Shown here: positions 12,280 to 24,087 of the stretch, piece by piece | Numbering within the stretch: position 1 is the stretch's first letter | Layout of the letters: each line of letters opens with the position of its first letter | Origin: Plutella xylostella | Lineage: Eukaryota; Arthropoda; Insecta; Lepidoptera; Plutellidae | Assembly: GCF_932276165.1 (NCBI RefSeq) | Contig: NC_063987.1 | Location: forward strand, 3,596,001-3,660,000 | Length of the DNA stretch: 64,000 nt | Reading direction: 5' to 3' | The notes under the pieces: model-generated | Told to the model about the DNA's origin: nothing | The model's database searches: none | The model's input: the letters and a program-made list of their open reading frames with translations, nothing else | Position numbers and translations under genes: made by a program

Positions 12280-15183
12280 TTAAAATTTGTCATTAAAAAA
12301 ATCATCTATACTATAGTATGTTTTGGCTACTAGAAGTTTATTTAGTTTATGTTTAAACAAATCTACATCATCAGTCTCTCTTATTTCTTTGGGGATATTA
12401 TTAAAAATTCTAGTAGCCATCCCGTATACACTTTTATCGAAGAGCGCTGTTGCTCTCGAAAATGCACTGACCTTATATTTGTATCTTTCACTTCTATATG
12501 TATTAAAAAGATTAAGATTGTTTTTTACAAATAAGGAAATTTCCAAGATGTACAACGACGGTAATGTGAGAATTGACAGCTTATTGAAATAGGGTTTGCA
12601 ACTATCTCTTCTTTTTAGCCTACATATAGCACGGATACATCTTTTCTGTGCTATAGATACTCTTTCCTTATCTGTTGAATTGCCCCAAAATATAAGACCA
12701 TATCGAAGAGTGGATGCTACGTAAGCGTAATATGCAGTCAATACTGTAGCCTGTCTAACTACTTTAGATAGAATGTATAGTGCGTAAGAAAATCTATTTA
12801 ACTTTGTACAAACTATTTCAATTTGGTCTTTCCATGTTAGGTGGGAGTCTATCTGAAGTCCTAAGAATTTAGTACTACTTATAGACGTCAGTGATTTCCC
12901 ATTATGTGTAATATTTAGATCATTAGATTTATTAGTATAATTATTTTTAAATGTCATTATATTAGATTTGTCTATATTTAAGATTAAATTATTCAATGTC
13001 AGCCAATTAATTATATCAACTAAATTATTATTTATGTTATTTTCAATGTCTTTTGAATTATTACCCGTGTACACGACTGTACTGTCATCAGCAAACAGAA
13101 CTACAGGATAACCGATAGCCTTGGGAAAATCATTGATATAAATAAGGAAGAGAAGTGGCCCTAGAACACTTCCTTGCGGGACACCATATTTGACAGTTCT
13201 AAGAGTCGATGCATATTCTGTAACTGTCTTATTTGTTTTGTTAAGTCTAGTAATTTTTGTTTGTTGCTTTCTATTATAAAGATATGATTTTATTAAATCT
13301 AGAACATTTCCTCTAACTCCGTATGAAAAGAGTTTCCTCGATAATATGTCATGATCAACGTAATCAAACGCTTTTGTCAAGTCCATATATAAAGCAGTTA
13401 CTAATTGCTTTTTGTCAAGTTTGTTTGTAACTGTCATAAGAAAATTATAAATTGTCAAATTAATATTTTTATTTTTTCGAAAGCCAGCTTGTTCAGATGC
13501 AAATAGGTCATGTTTTTCAAAGTAGCTATAAATGCATTTATATATGACCTTTTCGAATATTTTTGAAAAAATGGGTATCAACGCTACAGGCCTGTAATAT
13601 CCCATTTGTTCTCGGTCAACTTTTTTAAACAATGGTTTAACAATTGATATTTTTAAATCTGTCGGAAAAATGCCATGTTCAATGCATAAATTTATAATAT
13701 AGGACAAAACTGGACTTATTATTGTAGCAACATACTTAATGACTTTAGTGCAGATTTTGTCATAACCAGTACTGTTGGTATTCTTTAGATTCATGATTAT
13801 TTTATAGATATCGCGGGGTTCCGTGTTGCTGAGAAAAACGGACTTTTCCCGGTTGGGTATATTTTTTGTACATGATTCCGTAGTTTTAAGGTTTCGTTCG
13901 CTAACTGTATGTACTTCGTCAATATAGAAATTATTAAAAGCTTCTGCTATGTCTAATGGATTCTGAATAAACTGGTCTGACACCTTAATTTTCTTTATTT
14001 CTTCGGTTGGATGTTGTACTTTACATTTATTAATAATTCTCCATGTTTCCTTTGATTTGTTTTCTGAATTTATAATGTTGTATTCATTTTGAGCCCGTTG
14101 TGTTTGTTTAATTACCCTTTTGAGTCTATTTGAGTATGTTTTATAATCGTTTTTGTTATCTTCATTTGGAAACATCCTGTATTTCCACAATTTTTCGCGT
14201 TTTCTTCTTGTACATATTTTTATACCCTTTGTTAACCATTTTGGACGATGCTTTGAGTGTACTTTTATCCTCTTTACTGGGAAACATAAATCATAGAAAA
14301 GCTTAAAGTTTTCATGAAATATTTTAAACGCCTGATTAGGATCACTTGTATCGTAAATTTCTTGGAAACTAAGTTTTGATAACGAATACTTAAATTTATC
14401 TAGGTTTTCTTGAGTATATTCCTGTTTTTCAATGTACCAACTATCTATACTGCAAGTTTTTTTCACAGGACAATTTAATAATTGGGCTGTATGGTCTGAC
14501 AGTGCTAGTTCAATTACTTTTGCTTTGCAACCTCTAATGTTCTGAATAAAATTATCAAGACATGTACCACTAATTAAACGGGTCGGTACATTTAGTGAAA
14601 GTTTAAGGTTGAAACTATACAAAAGTTGTTCAAAGTCCATGCTCGTTTTCGTTTTATTTAGACGATCTATGTTTAGATCTCCACAAATAATTATTTTGTT
14701 TTGATTTTTGCATAATAATGACAAAAGGTCGTTAAATTTCTTGAAAAAGATGTCAAAAATTCTTGAAGTATATTTAGGGGGTCTGTATACACAAATCAGA
14801 CTAATATTGTGCTCTGTCAGATGAATGCCACAGCATTCAATAATATTGGGGACATTAAAACTCTGAACTTCAGGCAATTCTCTGTATTTGTGCATTTTTG
14901 AAACCATAATACATGCTCCACCGTGACTATTTTGTCTACAAAAACTTGCAGCCACTGTATAATTTGGTAAATTTAAAGACGGCAAAGAATGACTAGTCAT
15001 ATTATGCTCCGTAACGCATATCACGTCTAAATTTATGTCTTTTTCCAACATTTCATCAATGTGGACCGACAATGCATCCGATTTTGATATTAGGCCATTT
15101 ATGTTTTGGTGCAATATATTAATAGAGTTATACACGAAAAAGATTTGATTCATTACTATTTTCTGAAGTTGACTCAGACTCAA
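12280..15183 (-). CDS. LINE ORF2: endonuclease-reverse transcriptase
   Basis: A 967-residue ORF. The first ATG is 15183; a second ATG 30 bases on (MNQIFF) may be the real start. The endonuclease covers about residues 20-240: LHQNINGL, VICVTEHNM, GGACIMVS, IICGDLNID (near 164) and LALSDHTAQL. The reverse transcriptase covers about 480-760: FKKVDREQMGYYRPVALIPI, LYMDLTKAFDYVDH, YGVPQGSVLGPLLFLIYIND, and the catalytic FADDSTVVY near residue 693. The C-terminal region has the LRYGLIFWG and QKRCIRAIC blocks. Catalytic Asp residues are present in both enzymes. The enzyme nicks target DNA and primes cDNA synthesis from the nick. It belongs to the CR1 group; a finer clade (for example Daphne) would need a tree. 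Confidence 0.92.
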   Translation of the reverse strand: MSLSQLQKIVMNQIFFVYNSINILHQNINGLISKSDALSVHIDEMLEKDINLDVICVTEHNMTSHSLPSLNLPNYTVAASFCRQNSHGGACIMVSKMHKYRELPEVQSFNVPNIIECCGIHLTEHNISLICVYRPPKYTSRIFDIFFKKFNDLLSLLCKNQNKIIICGDLNIDRLNKTKTSMDFEQLLYSFNLKLSLNVPTRLISGTCLDNFIQNIRGCKAKVIELALSDHTAQLLNCPVKKTCSIDSWYIEKQEYTQENLDKFKYSLSKLSFQEIYDTSDPNQAFKIFHENFKLFYDLCFPVKRIKVHSKHRPKWLTKGIKICTRRKREKLWKYRMFPNEDNKNDYKTYSNRLKRVIKQTQRAQNEYNIINSENKSKETWRIINKCKVQHPTEEIKKIKVSDQFIQNPLDIAEAFNNFYIDEVHTVSERNLKTTESCTKNIPNREKSVFLSNTEPRDIYKIIMNLKNTNSTGYDKICTKVIKYVATIISPVLSYIINLCIEHGIFPTDLKISIVKPLFKKVDREQMGYYRPVALIPIFSKIFEKVIYKCIYSYFEKHDLFASEQAGFRKNKNINLTIYNFLMTVTNKLDKKQLVTALYMDLTKAFDYVDHDILSRKLFSYGVRGNVLDLIKSYLYNRKQQTKITRLNKTNKTVTEYASTLRTVKYGVPQGSVLGPLLFLIYINDFPKAIGYPVVLFADDSTVVYTGNNSKDIENNINNNLVDIINWLTLNNLILNIDKSNIMTFKNNYTNKSNDLNITHNGKSLTSISSTKFLGLQIDSHLTWKDQIEIVCTKLNRFSYALYILSKVVRQATVLTAYYAYVASTLRYGLIFWGNSTDKERVSIAQKRCIRAICRLKRRDSCKPYFNKLSILTLPSLYILEISLFVKNNLNLFNTYRSERYKYKVSAFSRATALFDKSVYGMATRIFNNIPKEIRETDDVDLFKHKLNKLLVAKTYYSIDDFFNDKF

Positions 15184-16318
15184 ATTTATCCTTTATTCCT
15201 AGACTTTTAGCATTATATGCTTGTATATGTTGCATAAGAACTGACAAGTCTCTAAATACAATGGTCAATCCCTTATCATTGAGAAATCCGCTTTGTCCAC
15301 TAAAATTATTGCTGTCGAAGCTCAAATTTAAGTTACTATCTAGTATGTATGCGTATTCATAAGATAAATTGTCCATGTACAGCAAATTATTGAATGTTTC
15401 GACGCGCCAATTGTACATAGTGCTAAATTCATTACATCGAAAGGTCGGTAGGCATATAATTATGTTTGTATTGTGAACTTTTTGTAGTTCACCTCGAATA
15501 AATGTAACCAATTCGAAATAGTTTCTCGATGATTCAAAATCCTTCTCTCCTATTATCATGATGTAGTAGTCATTAAGAGTAAGGTCTTTAGTTTTTTCAA
15601 GTAGACCTGAAAGCTGCTCCTTGATTCCTCCATTTATGTATTTAAAATGACACAGCTTAGATTCACCGTGTCCTAAGGATTTCTCAGCTTGGTCTAACAA
15701 CGCGTTACGTGTGTTTGAGCTTGTAATTACCACATTGTTACGTCGGTTCTTGTGAACAGTCGTTTTAGTTACAGAATTATTCGTATTCGGTCTTGAAAAA
15801 TTTGTTTGGGTCTGCGCATTAACTTTATCTGGGTTTGGTATACTAGATGGCTTATTTCTTAACGTTGGTGAAGGTGTATTCAACTTTTGTTTTTTTTTCG
15901 CTATAGATGATTCTTTCTTTGTGCTATTGGGGTTGTCAATCGGTCCTCCTGAAATATTAATTGTTTTATTGCCCTTTTTTCTCTTCGGAGTAGCAATGTC
16001 ATTCTTTAGGCTGTTTGTTACCTTCTTCATTATTTCATTATCATTCTTTAGCTTTTCTATTGTAATTTTTAACTCGGCATTTTCTAGATTTAATGAAGAT
16101 ATTTCCTCATGGGCAGTTCTCAGTTCCATAGAAATTTGTTCTATTTTTTCTTTTAGGGTTTTAATTTTATCATCTTCATCATCATCAGATATTAATGGCA
16201 TGCTGTTAGTAGTGCCATCCAGTGATAATTTAGAATCTTCAATGTTTTCCATAGTGTCATCACTTACTGTCCGAGAGCGCCGTCGTCTCCTCAGTGTAAT
16301 TGTATCCAAAAAGTTCAT
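15128..16318 (-). CDS. LINE ORF1 protein, coiled coil plus SGNH-like C-terminal domain
   Basis: A 396-residue ORF from ATG 16318. It has a basic start (LRRRRRSRTV), an acidic patch (SDDDEDDK, about residues 44-51) and a heptad-rich coiled coil (about 52-110). A Lys/Ser/Thr/Pro/Asn-rich linker follows (about 111-195), then a globular domain (about 200-370). The last contains MIIGEKDF and GFLNDKGLTIV, which sit like the GTND and D-x-x-H regions of the SGNH-esterase ORF1 domains known in CR1 LINEs; the catalytic residues are not clearly kept. The role inferred from the family is RNA binding and trimerisation in the retrotransposition particle. The ORF ends inside ORF2 in another frame, so ORF2 may be translated by reinitiation. 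Confidence 0.8.
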   Translation of the reverse strand: MNFLDTITLRRRRRSRTVSDDTMENIEDSKLSLDGTTNSMPLISDDDEDDKIKTLKEKIEQISMELRTAHEEISSLNLENAELKITIEKLKNDNEIMKKVTNSLKNDIATPKRKKGNKTINISGGPIDNPNSTKKESSIAKKKQKLNTPSPTLRNKPSSIPNPDKVNAQTQTNFSRPNTNNSVTKTTVHKNRRNNVVITSSNTRNALLDQAEKSLGHGESKLCHFKYINGGIKEQLSGLLEKTKDLTLNDYYIMIIGEKDFESSRNYFELVTFIRGELQKVHNTNIIICLPTFRCNEFSTMYNWRVETFNNLLYMDNLSYEYAYILDSNLNLSFDSNNFSGQSGFLNDKGLTIVFRDLSVLMQHIQAYNAKSLGIKDKFESESTSENSNESNLFRV

Positions 16319-16392
16319 GGTTAGAGTTCAGATTTAACGACTTGAAGTTGATATCTAATCAAGCGATTGAAGAAAAAAACAAAAAAGAGACA

Positions 16393-16471
16393 CCAGGAGG
16401 CCAGCGGGATTTGATCTTACGACCTCAGAGTTGTGGACCAAGCGCTTATACGCTTAGACCACCGAGGCAGA
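16393..16471 (-). other. tRNA-like sequence at the 5' side of the LINE
   Basis: On the minus strand this stretch reads GCCTCGGTGGTCTAAGCG, an A-box match (TGGTCTAAGCG). It is followed by an anticodon-like loop and a degenerate B box (AGATCAAATCCCG). The acceptor ends do not pair, so it is not a working tRNA. It lies on the same strand as the LINE, about 75 bases upstream of the ORF1 ATG. It may be part of the LINE 5' UTR or an older SINE head that the LINE landed beside. Confidence 0.5.
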
Positions 16472-16519
16472 TGATTGTAACGGTGAAAATAGGTAACAGT
16501 ATGTGAGTGTGAAAAAAGT

Positions 16520-17700
16520 CGTTTGTGGACTTTGGACTTGTTTACTTCGATTTCACACAAATTGTATTTTAACTTTTAAATAGTTTATCACTTGATGATC
16601 ACTTAGTTTCGACAATTGATCTTTAAGTTTCACTTATTATTTGTTTATCACTATTCACTGATCACTTATAAATGGATGTATATTCCATCACAATAATATT
16701 TTTTTGTAAACACATATTTTTCTTTTACTATTTAATAAGTTTTCACAATTATTTACAGTTATTGTCTACAATAGACATTTATTCTGCGTATTCACTTGGT
16801 TTCTATAATGATTTTAGGGCATTTAGTATTTTTAAAACAATAATAAACACGGAGCTGATGTTATCGTGGGCTCAGTAGCGCCATCTGTTGATTGTTACTA
16901 TTGCTTCATAAATTAAGTAATTATAGTTAAGTACCTATATAGAGATGTTTTTTACGATCTCACCTCTTCTTCACCTCCGCGAAATGGTTTTTCGAAGGGA
17001 CTTCAAGTAAAAAAAAACTAAGTCCAGACTAAAGAAGGTACGTATACTTACAGATAAATATATTTGTTCACGTTAGACAACCCTGTTCAGCTTACTGTTC
17101 TAATTTAGTGAGACCTAGAATAATTATAAGTTAGTGCATGCAGGTCATAGTTAGTTTTATTCTGCCACTTGCCAGTGTGTACTGTTTATACCTAGCTCTA
17201 CCGGACGAAAATCAGCATGTTATGGAAAATCAAAAACACATTTGTGTAAGCAACTTTCTTTGTTTGCTGCGAAACGGTACATACAGGGTGATTCACCGAT
17301 TTACGACAAAACTGTCAACCTGTGAGCATTACTCACTAAGCCAGGACTTATTCGAATTATTAATTTGACAGGAAACATCCTCACTCGCCCCTCATTCGCT
17401 CTTAAAACAACTGCTAAAGTAAATATGCCTGAAATTACTTTGATTTATGTATACAATAATAATTAATTATTAGAATTTCAGAGCAAAAATATTTTGGCAT
17501 GATACTAACAAATACTGATGTGATGATTAAGAATGTAGATGTGGTAAGTGTGACTACAACATCTGCATTACATTAAAAGTGACAGTGAACACAACACAAT
17601 AATAATAGCATACCAAGAATATATCACAGAATTATTCTCGCATTATAAAACCGTTAATTCGCTATTACATTTCTGGCGTTATTAAATACAGCTCATATAT
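16520..17700. other. Unassigned AT-rich DNA
   Basis: No gene was recognised. ATACAGGGTGATTCACCGAT at 17281-17300 resembles a transposon end of the kind seen at 17703-18026, but no partner end was found. Confidence 0.4.
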
Positions 17701-17702
17701 TA

Positions 17703-18026
17703 ATGGAGGGTGAAGTTTTGTCAGTGAACTCCAGCTCCATACTAAAGCTAAATACCAACTCAATTAATGTGTATGAAACAAACTTTTTTCGAGATTTAAG
17801 AGTTAGGTAGGTACCCGCATAATGAAAATGACCTAAATATTACGGTACACACACCAGCTATAGAGCTTCCACTATTTTATTGTATTTTTGACGTTTCCTT
17901 ATGTCTGGTAAGTAAAGTTGGTTTTCCTTTGCAGTCGTCAAATATGGGATTTCGAATGTCTAAAAACCAATAATATAATGGACAGAGTATAACGCGAAGT
18001 TCACTGACAAAATATCATCCTGTATA
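17703..18026. mobile_element. Short TIR element (MITE-like)
   Basis: The left end (GGAGGGTGAAGTTTTGTCAG) matches the reverse complement of the right end (ACAGGATGATATTTTGTCAG), and the match continues through TGAACT. The interior has no coding frame. Element limits are approximate. Confidence 0.5.
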
Positions 18027-19354
18027 ATCAATGAAAATGTGAAGTGAGCCGTTGAATCAATGAATAAAATGATAATCCTAGTTGACTGCCCGACCGATGC
18101 TCTGTCGTCGGAATTAATATGTAACTTTTTGTAGAAATTATGTTTGTAAAAATTATGCTAGGCTTGTTATGATCATAAGGAAATAATGGTTGGTAGATGA
18201 TAAATCAGTTAGTAAAATGCCTATGAATACGTATTCATGTCGCCTTTTAATAAGATTGACTACCTACTACTATTACTATTTTTACATTGGCATGGCAGTA
18301 CTGAATATACATAATTATAATATCTATCTTTAAAATTCCTATCTCTACATAGGATATCTAGTCCTGAACACTATACTGACACTACTGGCAGTCTGGCAGA
18401 AATTATCGGCAAAACCGAATGCCATAATTTGTTAATGTTGAATGTGAATTTAAACCTACGTCTGATTTGCATCATCTTTACCCAGCTTTAACCCAGTTTT
18501 TTTTATAGCTGACTCTAACTTCCTTATTTTAAACTGGCGCTGTTACCTAAATGTGGGAGTAATAAAACTTTGGTTCCCCGTACTCCCAGATATATGCAGC
18601 CCCCGCCCAGACGTCTGGCGCCGCCGGTATCTGCCCGCATATCTCTCGGCATTAGTCAGCGTGTACTTGGCATTTCATACTTGCGAGTGTGTTGATATGG
18701 TCAGTGTTTAGTGTTTAGTATGTTGCTGGTTTTTAGGTTTGTGTAAAATAATCGTGTTAACACGTTACTTACCCCTTTCTGCGTTTGTCCTCTTTATCAA
18801 TAACAATAGAATTGGTTTGGATTTGCCCCTTTTTCGATAATTCATATTTGTTTCATCTTTGCCCACAAAACGCTTTTAATATTTTTGCTTTGATTTGTCC
18901 ATTTTAGTCCCCACCCCATATTTACTTCAATACTTTATTGAAATAATAAAGCTTTTTTTGTGCTTTTTATCTTTACGGTGCATTCTAAATCACGCTTCCT
19001 AAAATACAACCGTAATGCTGAATAAGTAGTTATAACAATGAAATTAATTAAGAAATAAAAGCTTTAAAATATTTCCGTCTTGCATATCAACTGCCTCCTA
19101 AACTGATTTGGAACATCACTCAGTTTTACGAGACTCTACATTACAACTTTCTAACTAAAACTCTAGAAAATAGTAACTTGTCACTTCAATACGACCGAAG
19201 ACGACAGTAAATGAGTGAAAAGAAATTCGATGCTACGATTCAGCTATTTTTATTACAATGAAAAAACATTCGAGAAAGACTTTTTCTAAAAAGTCGCTCA
19301 CTGCTGGAATAAAAACAAAAGTTAATAGTTTGAGCTAGTGAGAGTATTGTATCA
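18027..19354. other. Unassigned DNA with one GC-rich patch
   Basis: No gene was recognised. A GC-rich patch at 18591-18665 contains the palindrome CCAGACGTCTGG and outer arms AGATATATGC/GCATATCT. It could be a hairpin or an untranslated first exon, but no start codon or splice site supports the latter. Confidence 0.35.
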
Positions 19355-19368
19355 TTAGCGTATTAATG

Positions 19369-19743
19369 TCCTCCTAGCCGAATTTCGGCTACGGCGGCCA
19401 ATCTCAATTGAGATTAGCCATCTACGCAGGAGTAGATTATAGTGCCCAAGTGTGTGCGCAGTACACAGGAGCACTCTCTGTTCCATCACTCTCATAACCC
19501 AATGGGACGGATTGACCGACACGACTGGAGAGAGCTAGGCGCAAGACCGACTGCTTTACATGCCCATCCGACAGCATGGATCGTTTCACTGTTTCGGACA
19601 ACAGGTGATCAGCCTTCTATGTCCTAACCAAACTTAGAACCACAATTTAGAAACACAAATTGATGGTCCCACCCGGGAATCGAACCCAGGACCTCTGGGT
19701 CATGAAGCGAAGCTTCTACCACTAGACCACAGAGGCAGTCAAT
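19369..19743 (-). mobile_element. tRNA-derived SINE with perfect 14-bp target-site duplication
   Basis: On the minus strand the head reads GCCTCTGTGGTCTAGTGGTA (A box), then CTTCATGACCC with a CAT anticodon-like triplet, then a B box (GGGTTCGATTCCCGGG). A non-tRNA body follows. The flanks carry the identical TTAGCGTATTAATG (19355-19368 and 19744-19757). The acceptor ends do not pair. The perfect duplication indicates a young insertion. Confidence 0.9.
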
Positions 19744-19757
19744 TTAGCGTATTAATG

Positions 19758-21191
19758 ACACAAATTAACCTACAATGGAAATAAAGAAAATATAAATTAA
19801 TCAGTAATCGATTCGAATTTATTTCTCAATTCTCCATAACACCTCTTATTCTTATTGGATTAAATTTAATAGGTATTACGTGAATTGTATAAGCGCCATT
19901 GCCTCAATTGATAACATCCGTTGAGTTCAAAAGAATACTTACCCATATTTAAAAACGTAGAATTTATAGGTACATAGAGCCACAGGCACATAGGGTAAAT
20001 ATAAATAATGCAAGTACATAAGTATATTTTGTAGTTCGACCTTTATACCAAGTACTTATTTATTTTACTGTTAAATTAAAGATAACAGATCCGGATAATA
20101 AATATTCAATTAAACATTAAACTTGAACTTACAGTGAGATACTATAAAAGTATGAATTAATATGAAAGCCTAACATCTTAAAAATGAAATGAGACCGTGC
20201 AGATACTTATTTAAATTTTGTGAAATCTGGTTCCCAGAATATCTACATACATAATGGCAACATTATTAATTAATTCATGTGTGCATCAAATGAAATTATA
20301 ATTTGCGTACAAGGCCAACTTTTAACAATATGAGTATGAGATTATACATAAATATCCTAACGTTAGAGGTATCTAAGTAGCTTGACAAAAAACAAACGAG
20401 ATAGATGAATCGTGATTCGTGGTACACTGGTGACTCCGCCAAAGAAGAATAAAAAATATAAATAATTAAAGGTATTTTCTTACTCTCTTTAAACTATTGT
20501 GAGTAAGCTTTTCTCATATCTCTCACGAAGCTTGCTACAAATAGTTTGGGTAGTTACCTATTTACAGTTTTTAGACCGCTCATCTGAACATAATGAAATT
20601 AATGAAGCATATTGTTTACTAGATAGGTTAAACTACATATGTATTTATACCTGCTAATGCTATAAAAATTTGATAGAAAAGCGTGTGAAATTGGTAGCTA
20701 TAGCATGCTGCTAAGAACCATTTCTATGTACCTATATACACTATAAATATAATGCTATCCAGTTACTCAGTTTGCCAATAATAGTCTTAAGACCATCGTG
20801 TAGCTCACTGACTATGACTAGGTCGTACATCACCGCGGATCGATAATCGATCATTACCAAACCAATCGGGGATCGGAAGATACTCTTGAACGACTGTCAG
20901 TTATCGCACTAGTTAATTTAACTAAATGCAACGAGAAAATAGAGTCGTGGCTCTTGTAGTAAAACTAGGACATCCAGAAGAAATATTTGGATAATATTAA
21001 TAATTTAATATTTATCCCAGCACCATCAAATCAACGCACCACTACCTCCAAATGGAGTCAGGAATAGAGTATAGTAAAAGGCGTTAGTATTTTATAATGA
21101 TGCTCTATCTAGGTATAAGTATAACAAACTCAAGATAGCCCACGTCGAGCTTCGTAGCTAGACATTACAATACAGTATGTCATATTATCTA
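19758..21191. other. Unassigned intergenic DNA
   Basis: No gene, RNA or repeat family was recognised. The sequence is AT-rich with TAGGTA words and a CGATAATCGATCA palindromic stretch near 20840. Confidence 0.4.
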
Positions 21192-23304
21192 AGGTAACGG
21201 GTCCATATATCGCGGTATTCAAAATGGCGTCCTTATTTCGAGTTATATTTATTTTCATGATTATTACTTATTTTAATAGGTTTGGATACTCTAAAATTAC
21301 ATTTAATCGTTCATTATCTTTAACTGAAACTACTTGATGTAGTAAATATGTTTAAAATTGCCTAAAATTACTAAAAACTCATGTAATGTGCCGTGAGGGC
21401 GACGCCGCCATGTTTTTCATACAAACGCGACCCGGCTTACGTAAGGCCAGCCATATTTAATAATTGTGTTTTTTAATATTTATACGACGTTCAACTTTGT
21501 AAATAGTTTATATTTAGTTTATTATATTCTTATACTTACATTAAATTTAAATTTTAACTCTTTTTAAACTAATTTAACCCCTTTAAACTCAAAAACAAAA
21601 TACCTCGGTATAAGGGCCTGATTTTTATACTCCGAGGTACCCTCGGTATAAGGAAAAATACTATGTCATGATTTTTAGCTTATAACTTTACAAATAATAA
21701 CATTTGAAGTATATGCTTGATTACATAATAATAATGATGAACGTGACAATCTTATAACCTAATTCGGCGGTACAAAATATCCTCTAGGAATCTTAATATG
21801 ACACGATAATTGTTGACGCAAAAAACATGGTTACCTAGAAAACCTTAACTTAGTATGTATATTTGAAATGATAAAAAACAGTGTTATTTTATCCCTATTA
21901 ACGTAAGTGATACATATTTTTACCAATATTTTATGTATGATTTGAGTAACATATCTATGTTGTTTCTAAATCGATAATTTGATAACTCGAAATATGGATT
22001 ATTAAAATACTTGCTGAACCCCTAATATGGAGTATGACATTTTACATAGGTAGGTACCTCGGAAATCGGAATATGACTACATCACACCTTCGCAGTGTCA
22101 TCCGATGCCGTCATCAAACCATAAAATCAAGATGAATTAGCGACTTTCTTCCTAAATATAAAAGGGGTGTGGATAGATATGCCTGACTTTACGAAACTAC
22201 TACTAGATACTACCTACTTATTACTCTTTATAAAAGAAGAAAGAAAGAAATTTGTAGACGTAAAACTTTATTTGGGTGAATAAAATAACACTCACGACGG
22301 TTGAGTTTTTATAACACTTATATACACAATTGCCTAATTTCATTTCTGTATTTTATTTCCATTATCCTTCTACTTCGTGGTCTGATGGCCATTGTAATAT
22401 TGTTATCCCAGAATTCCCAGATAAATGAATATCCTGTATACTGCATTTCATGTTTGGTTTAGGGGTCTGGTTGATTTTTTCATTTTCTTGTTGTTGTCAC
22501 TGAAAAATAAAGTAAGTAGGTAAATTGTATGGATAGTTGACAGAATTAAGCTTATCCTTATAAGTTGGTACCCATTTTCACAAAACTTAGTGAGTTTAGA
22601 AACGAAAACGCTAGAACAAAAACCTAGGTTAGTAACTAAACTGATGCCAAATTACTGATAAAAACATAAAAATATTTCCATTTTACGTAATTTCCTAAAA
22701 TAATTCGCACACAAGCTTACCTTATCGATTTTCCAATTGCATATTGCAAATACAAACATAATAATTTAATAAAAGATGTTTGTTTTCTAATGTAAAGACT
22801 TAACAAAAATACTTTCAAAGAATAGCGGCAAACTTTTCGGCGGAAAATTGAACATGGCGCCGGCGCGCCTCCAGTCCAGCGCGCATGCGCCATAGAGATG
22901 TACCTAGTGCAATGTTCCTTGCTTCCGACCTATGCTTGAATCAGGCGCGGATCCACCCATATGGGCAAGATGGGCATGCCCATCACCTAAATGACTTGCC
23001 ATATCAAGCCACGGGATTTTAAAAATATAATTTAGTTATTTTATCACTGTGTAGGTAGGTATGGCTTTTTATAGTAATGATGAGATGATTTCGGGTTATG
23101 TTATGTAAATTTTTTCCCACCTGGAAAGCCCTCCCGATAGTTGTTAAAGAATTCAAAAACCATAAAATTTTCTATCATGCCAAGAGTCTGTGTTACGGCT
23201 AACGGTCAGTCCCTTTTACGTATAGGTACAACGAGACTATTTTGATCTCGATAAATCAATAGTTCAGTTATTTTTAAGCTTTTTTTGGCAAAACAGACAC
23301 ATTT

Positions 23305-23830
23305 CTTAGTTTTAGGGTTCCGTATACTCAAAAGTAAAAAAGGAACCATTAAGTATACCTATTATGATCCCTTTTTGTCCGTCCGTCTGTCTGTCTGTCT
23401 GTCACCACCCCCTTTCACAGAAACGGGTAAAGGTATACAGGTGATTTTGCAGAGATATAGAAATTTAATAAAATAAATTTTTAGGCGTACTTGCACGTAA
23501 AGTGGGGATGTCATTTTTTCCCCGGTGTTTCGATAGTGTGGGATATCGTTGAATAGGTCTTTCAAAAATATTTAGGCATGATCAAACCATTTTTTGATTC
23601 AGTGATTGGTATATGAAATATTAAACTACAAAGTGCTCTTTTTTGTTACACTCATGTGTCCCCCCTGCTGGCTAAATGGTTGGCCCAAATAATATGTTAA
23701 AATTCACGGTACATAGTTATGACGAAATTAAAAGGAAAACTATCTCAGGTAAGTAGACTAGTGCGGAACCCCTCAGTGCGCGAGTCCAACTCGCACTTGG
23801 CCGGTTTTAGGGTTCCGTAATCTAATAGTA
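23305..23830. repeat. GGGTTCCGTA-type dispersed repeat modules
   Basis: TTTTAGGGTTCCGTA occurs at about 23313 and again near 23806. The first is followed by a pyrimidine-rich GTCCGTCTGTCTGTCTGT tract (23379-23402). The second is preceded by CAACTCGCACTTGGCCGG. These modules recur in many lepidopteran genomes; here they are part of the hAT interior. Confidence 0.5.
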
Positions 23831-24087
23831 ACCCTTGTTTCGTCATGTCTGTCCCTCTGCCCGTTCTGGCTCCTTCTCCGCCTTTTCTGCACCAATTGCC
23901 ACGAATTTGTGGAGAGATATATAGGTAATAATAATCCCAAAATTGTTTTTAAATTATCGAAAAATTATATTTTTACCCCCCCCCCCCCCTCCCATACAGC
24001 GAAAAGTTAATTCGAAAAGAAAATCGAAATATCCCATCGTGCGTTAAAAGGGTATCTTTAAATACAACAAAAATTGCCGTGTTACCA

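Larger units (their letters stand above)
12048..16320 (-). mobile_element. CR1-group LINE with two uninterrupted ORFs
   Basis: The element lies on the minus strand, with ORF1 (16318-15128) and ORF2 (15183-12280) overlapping by 56 bases. Its 3' end carries three tandem copies of an 8-base unit (ATTTTGAA type) at about 12052-12075. Such short 3' repeats instead of poly(A) are a mark of CR1-group LINEs. No target-site duplication was found, which is also usual for CR1. The 5' limit is uncertain and may lie further right, in or beyond the tRNA-like sequence at 16393-16471. Both ORFs are free of stops, so the copy is recent and possibly still competent. Confidence 0.88.

Noticed and set aside
15921..16337. 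138-codon plus-strand frame
   Set aside because: It is antisense to LINE ORF1 and hydrophobic only because of reverse-complemented lysine/asparagine codons.
16393..16471. Candidate tRNA gene on the minus strand
   Set aside because: An A box is present, but the acceptor and T arms do not pair and the B box is degenerate.
19670..19741. tRNA-Met(CAT)-like gene
   Set aside because: It is the head of a SINE with a 14-bp target duplication; the acceptor ends GCCTCTG and TGGGACC do not pair.
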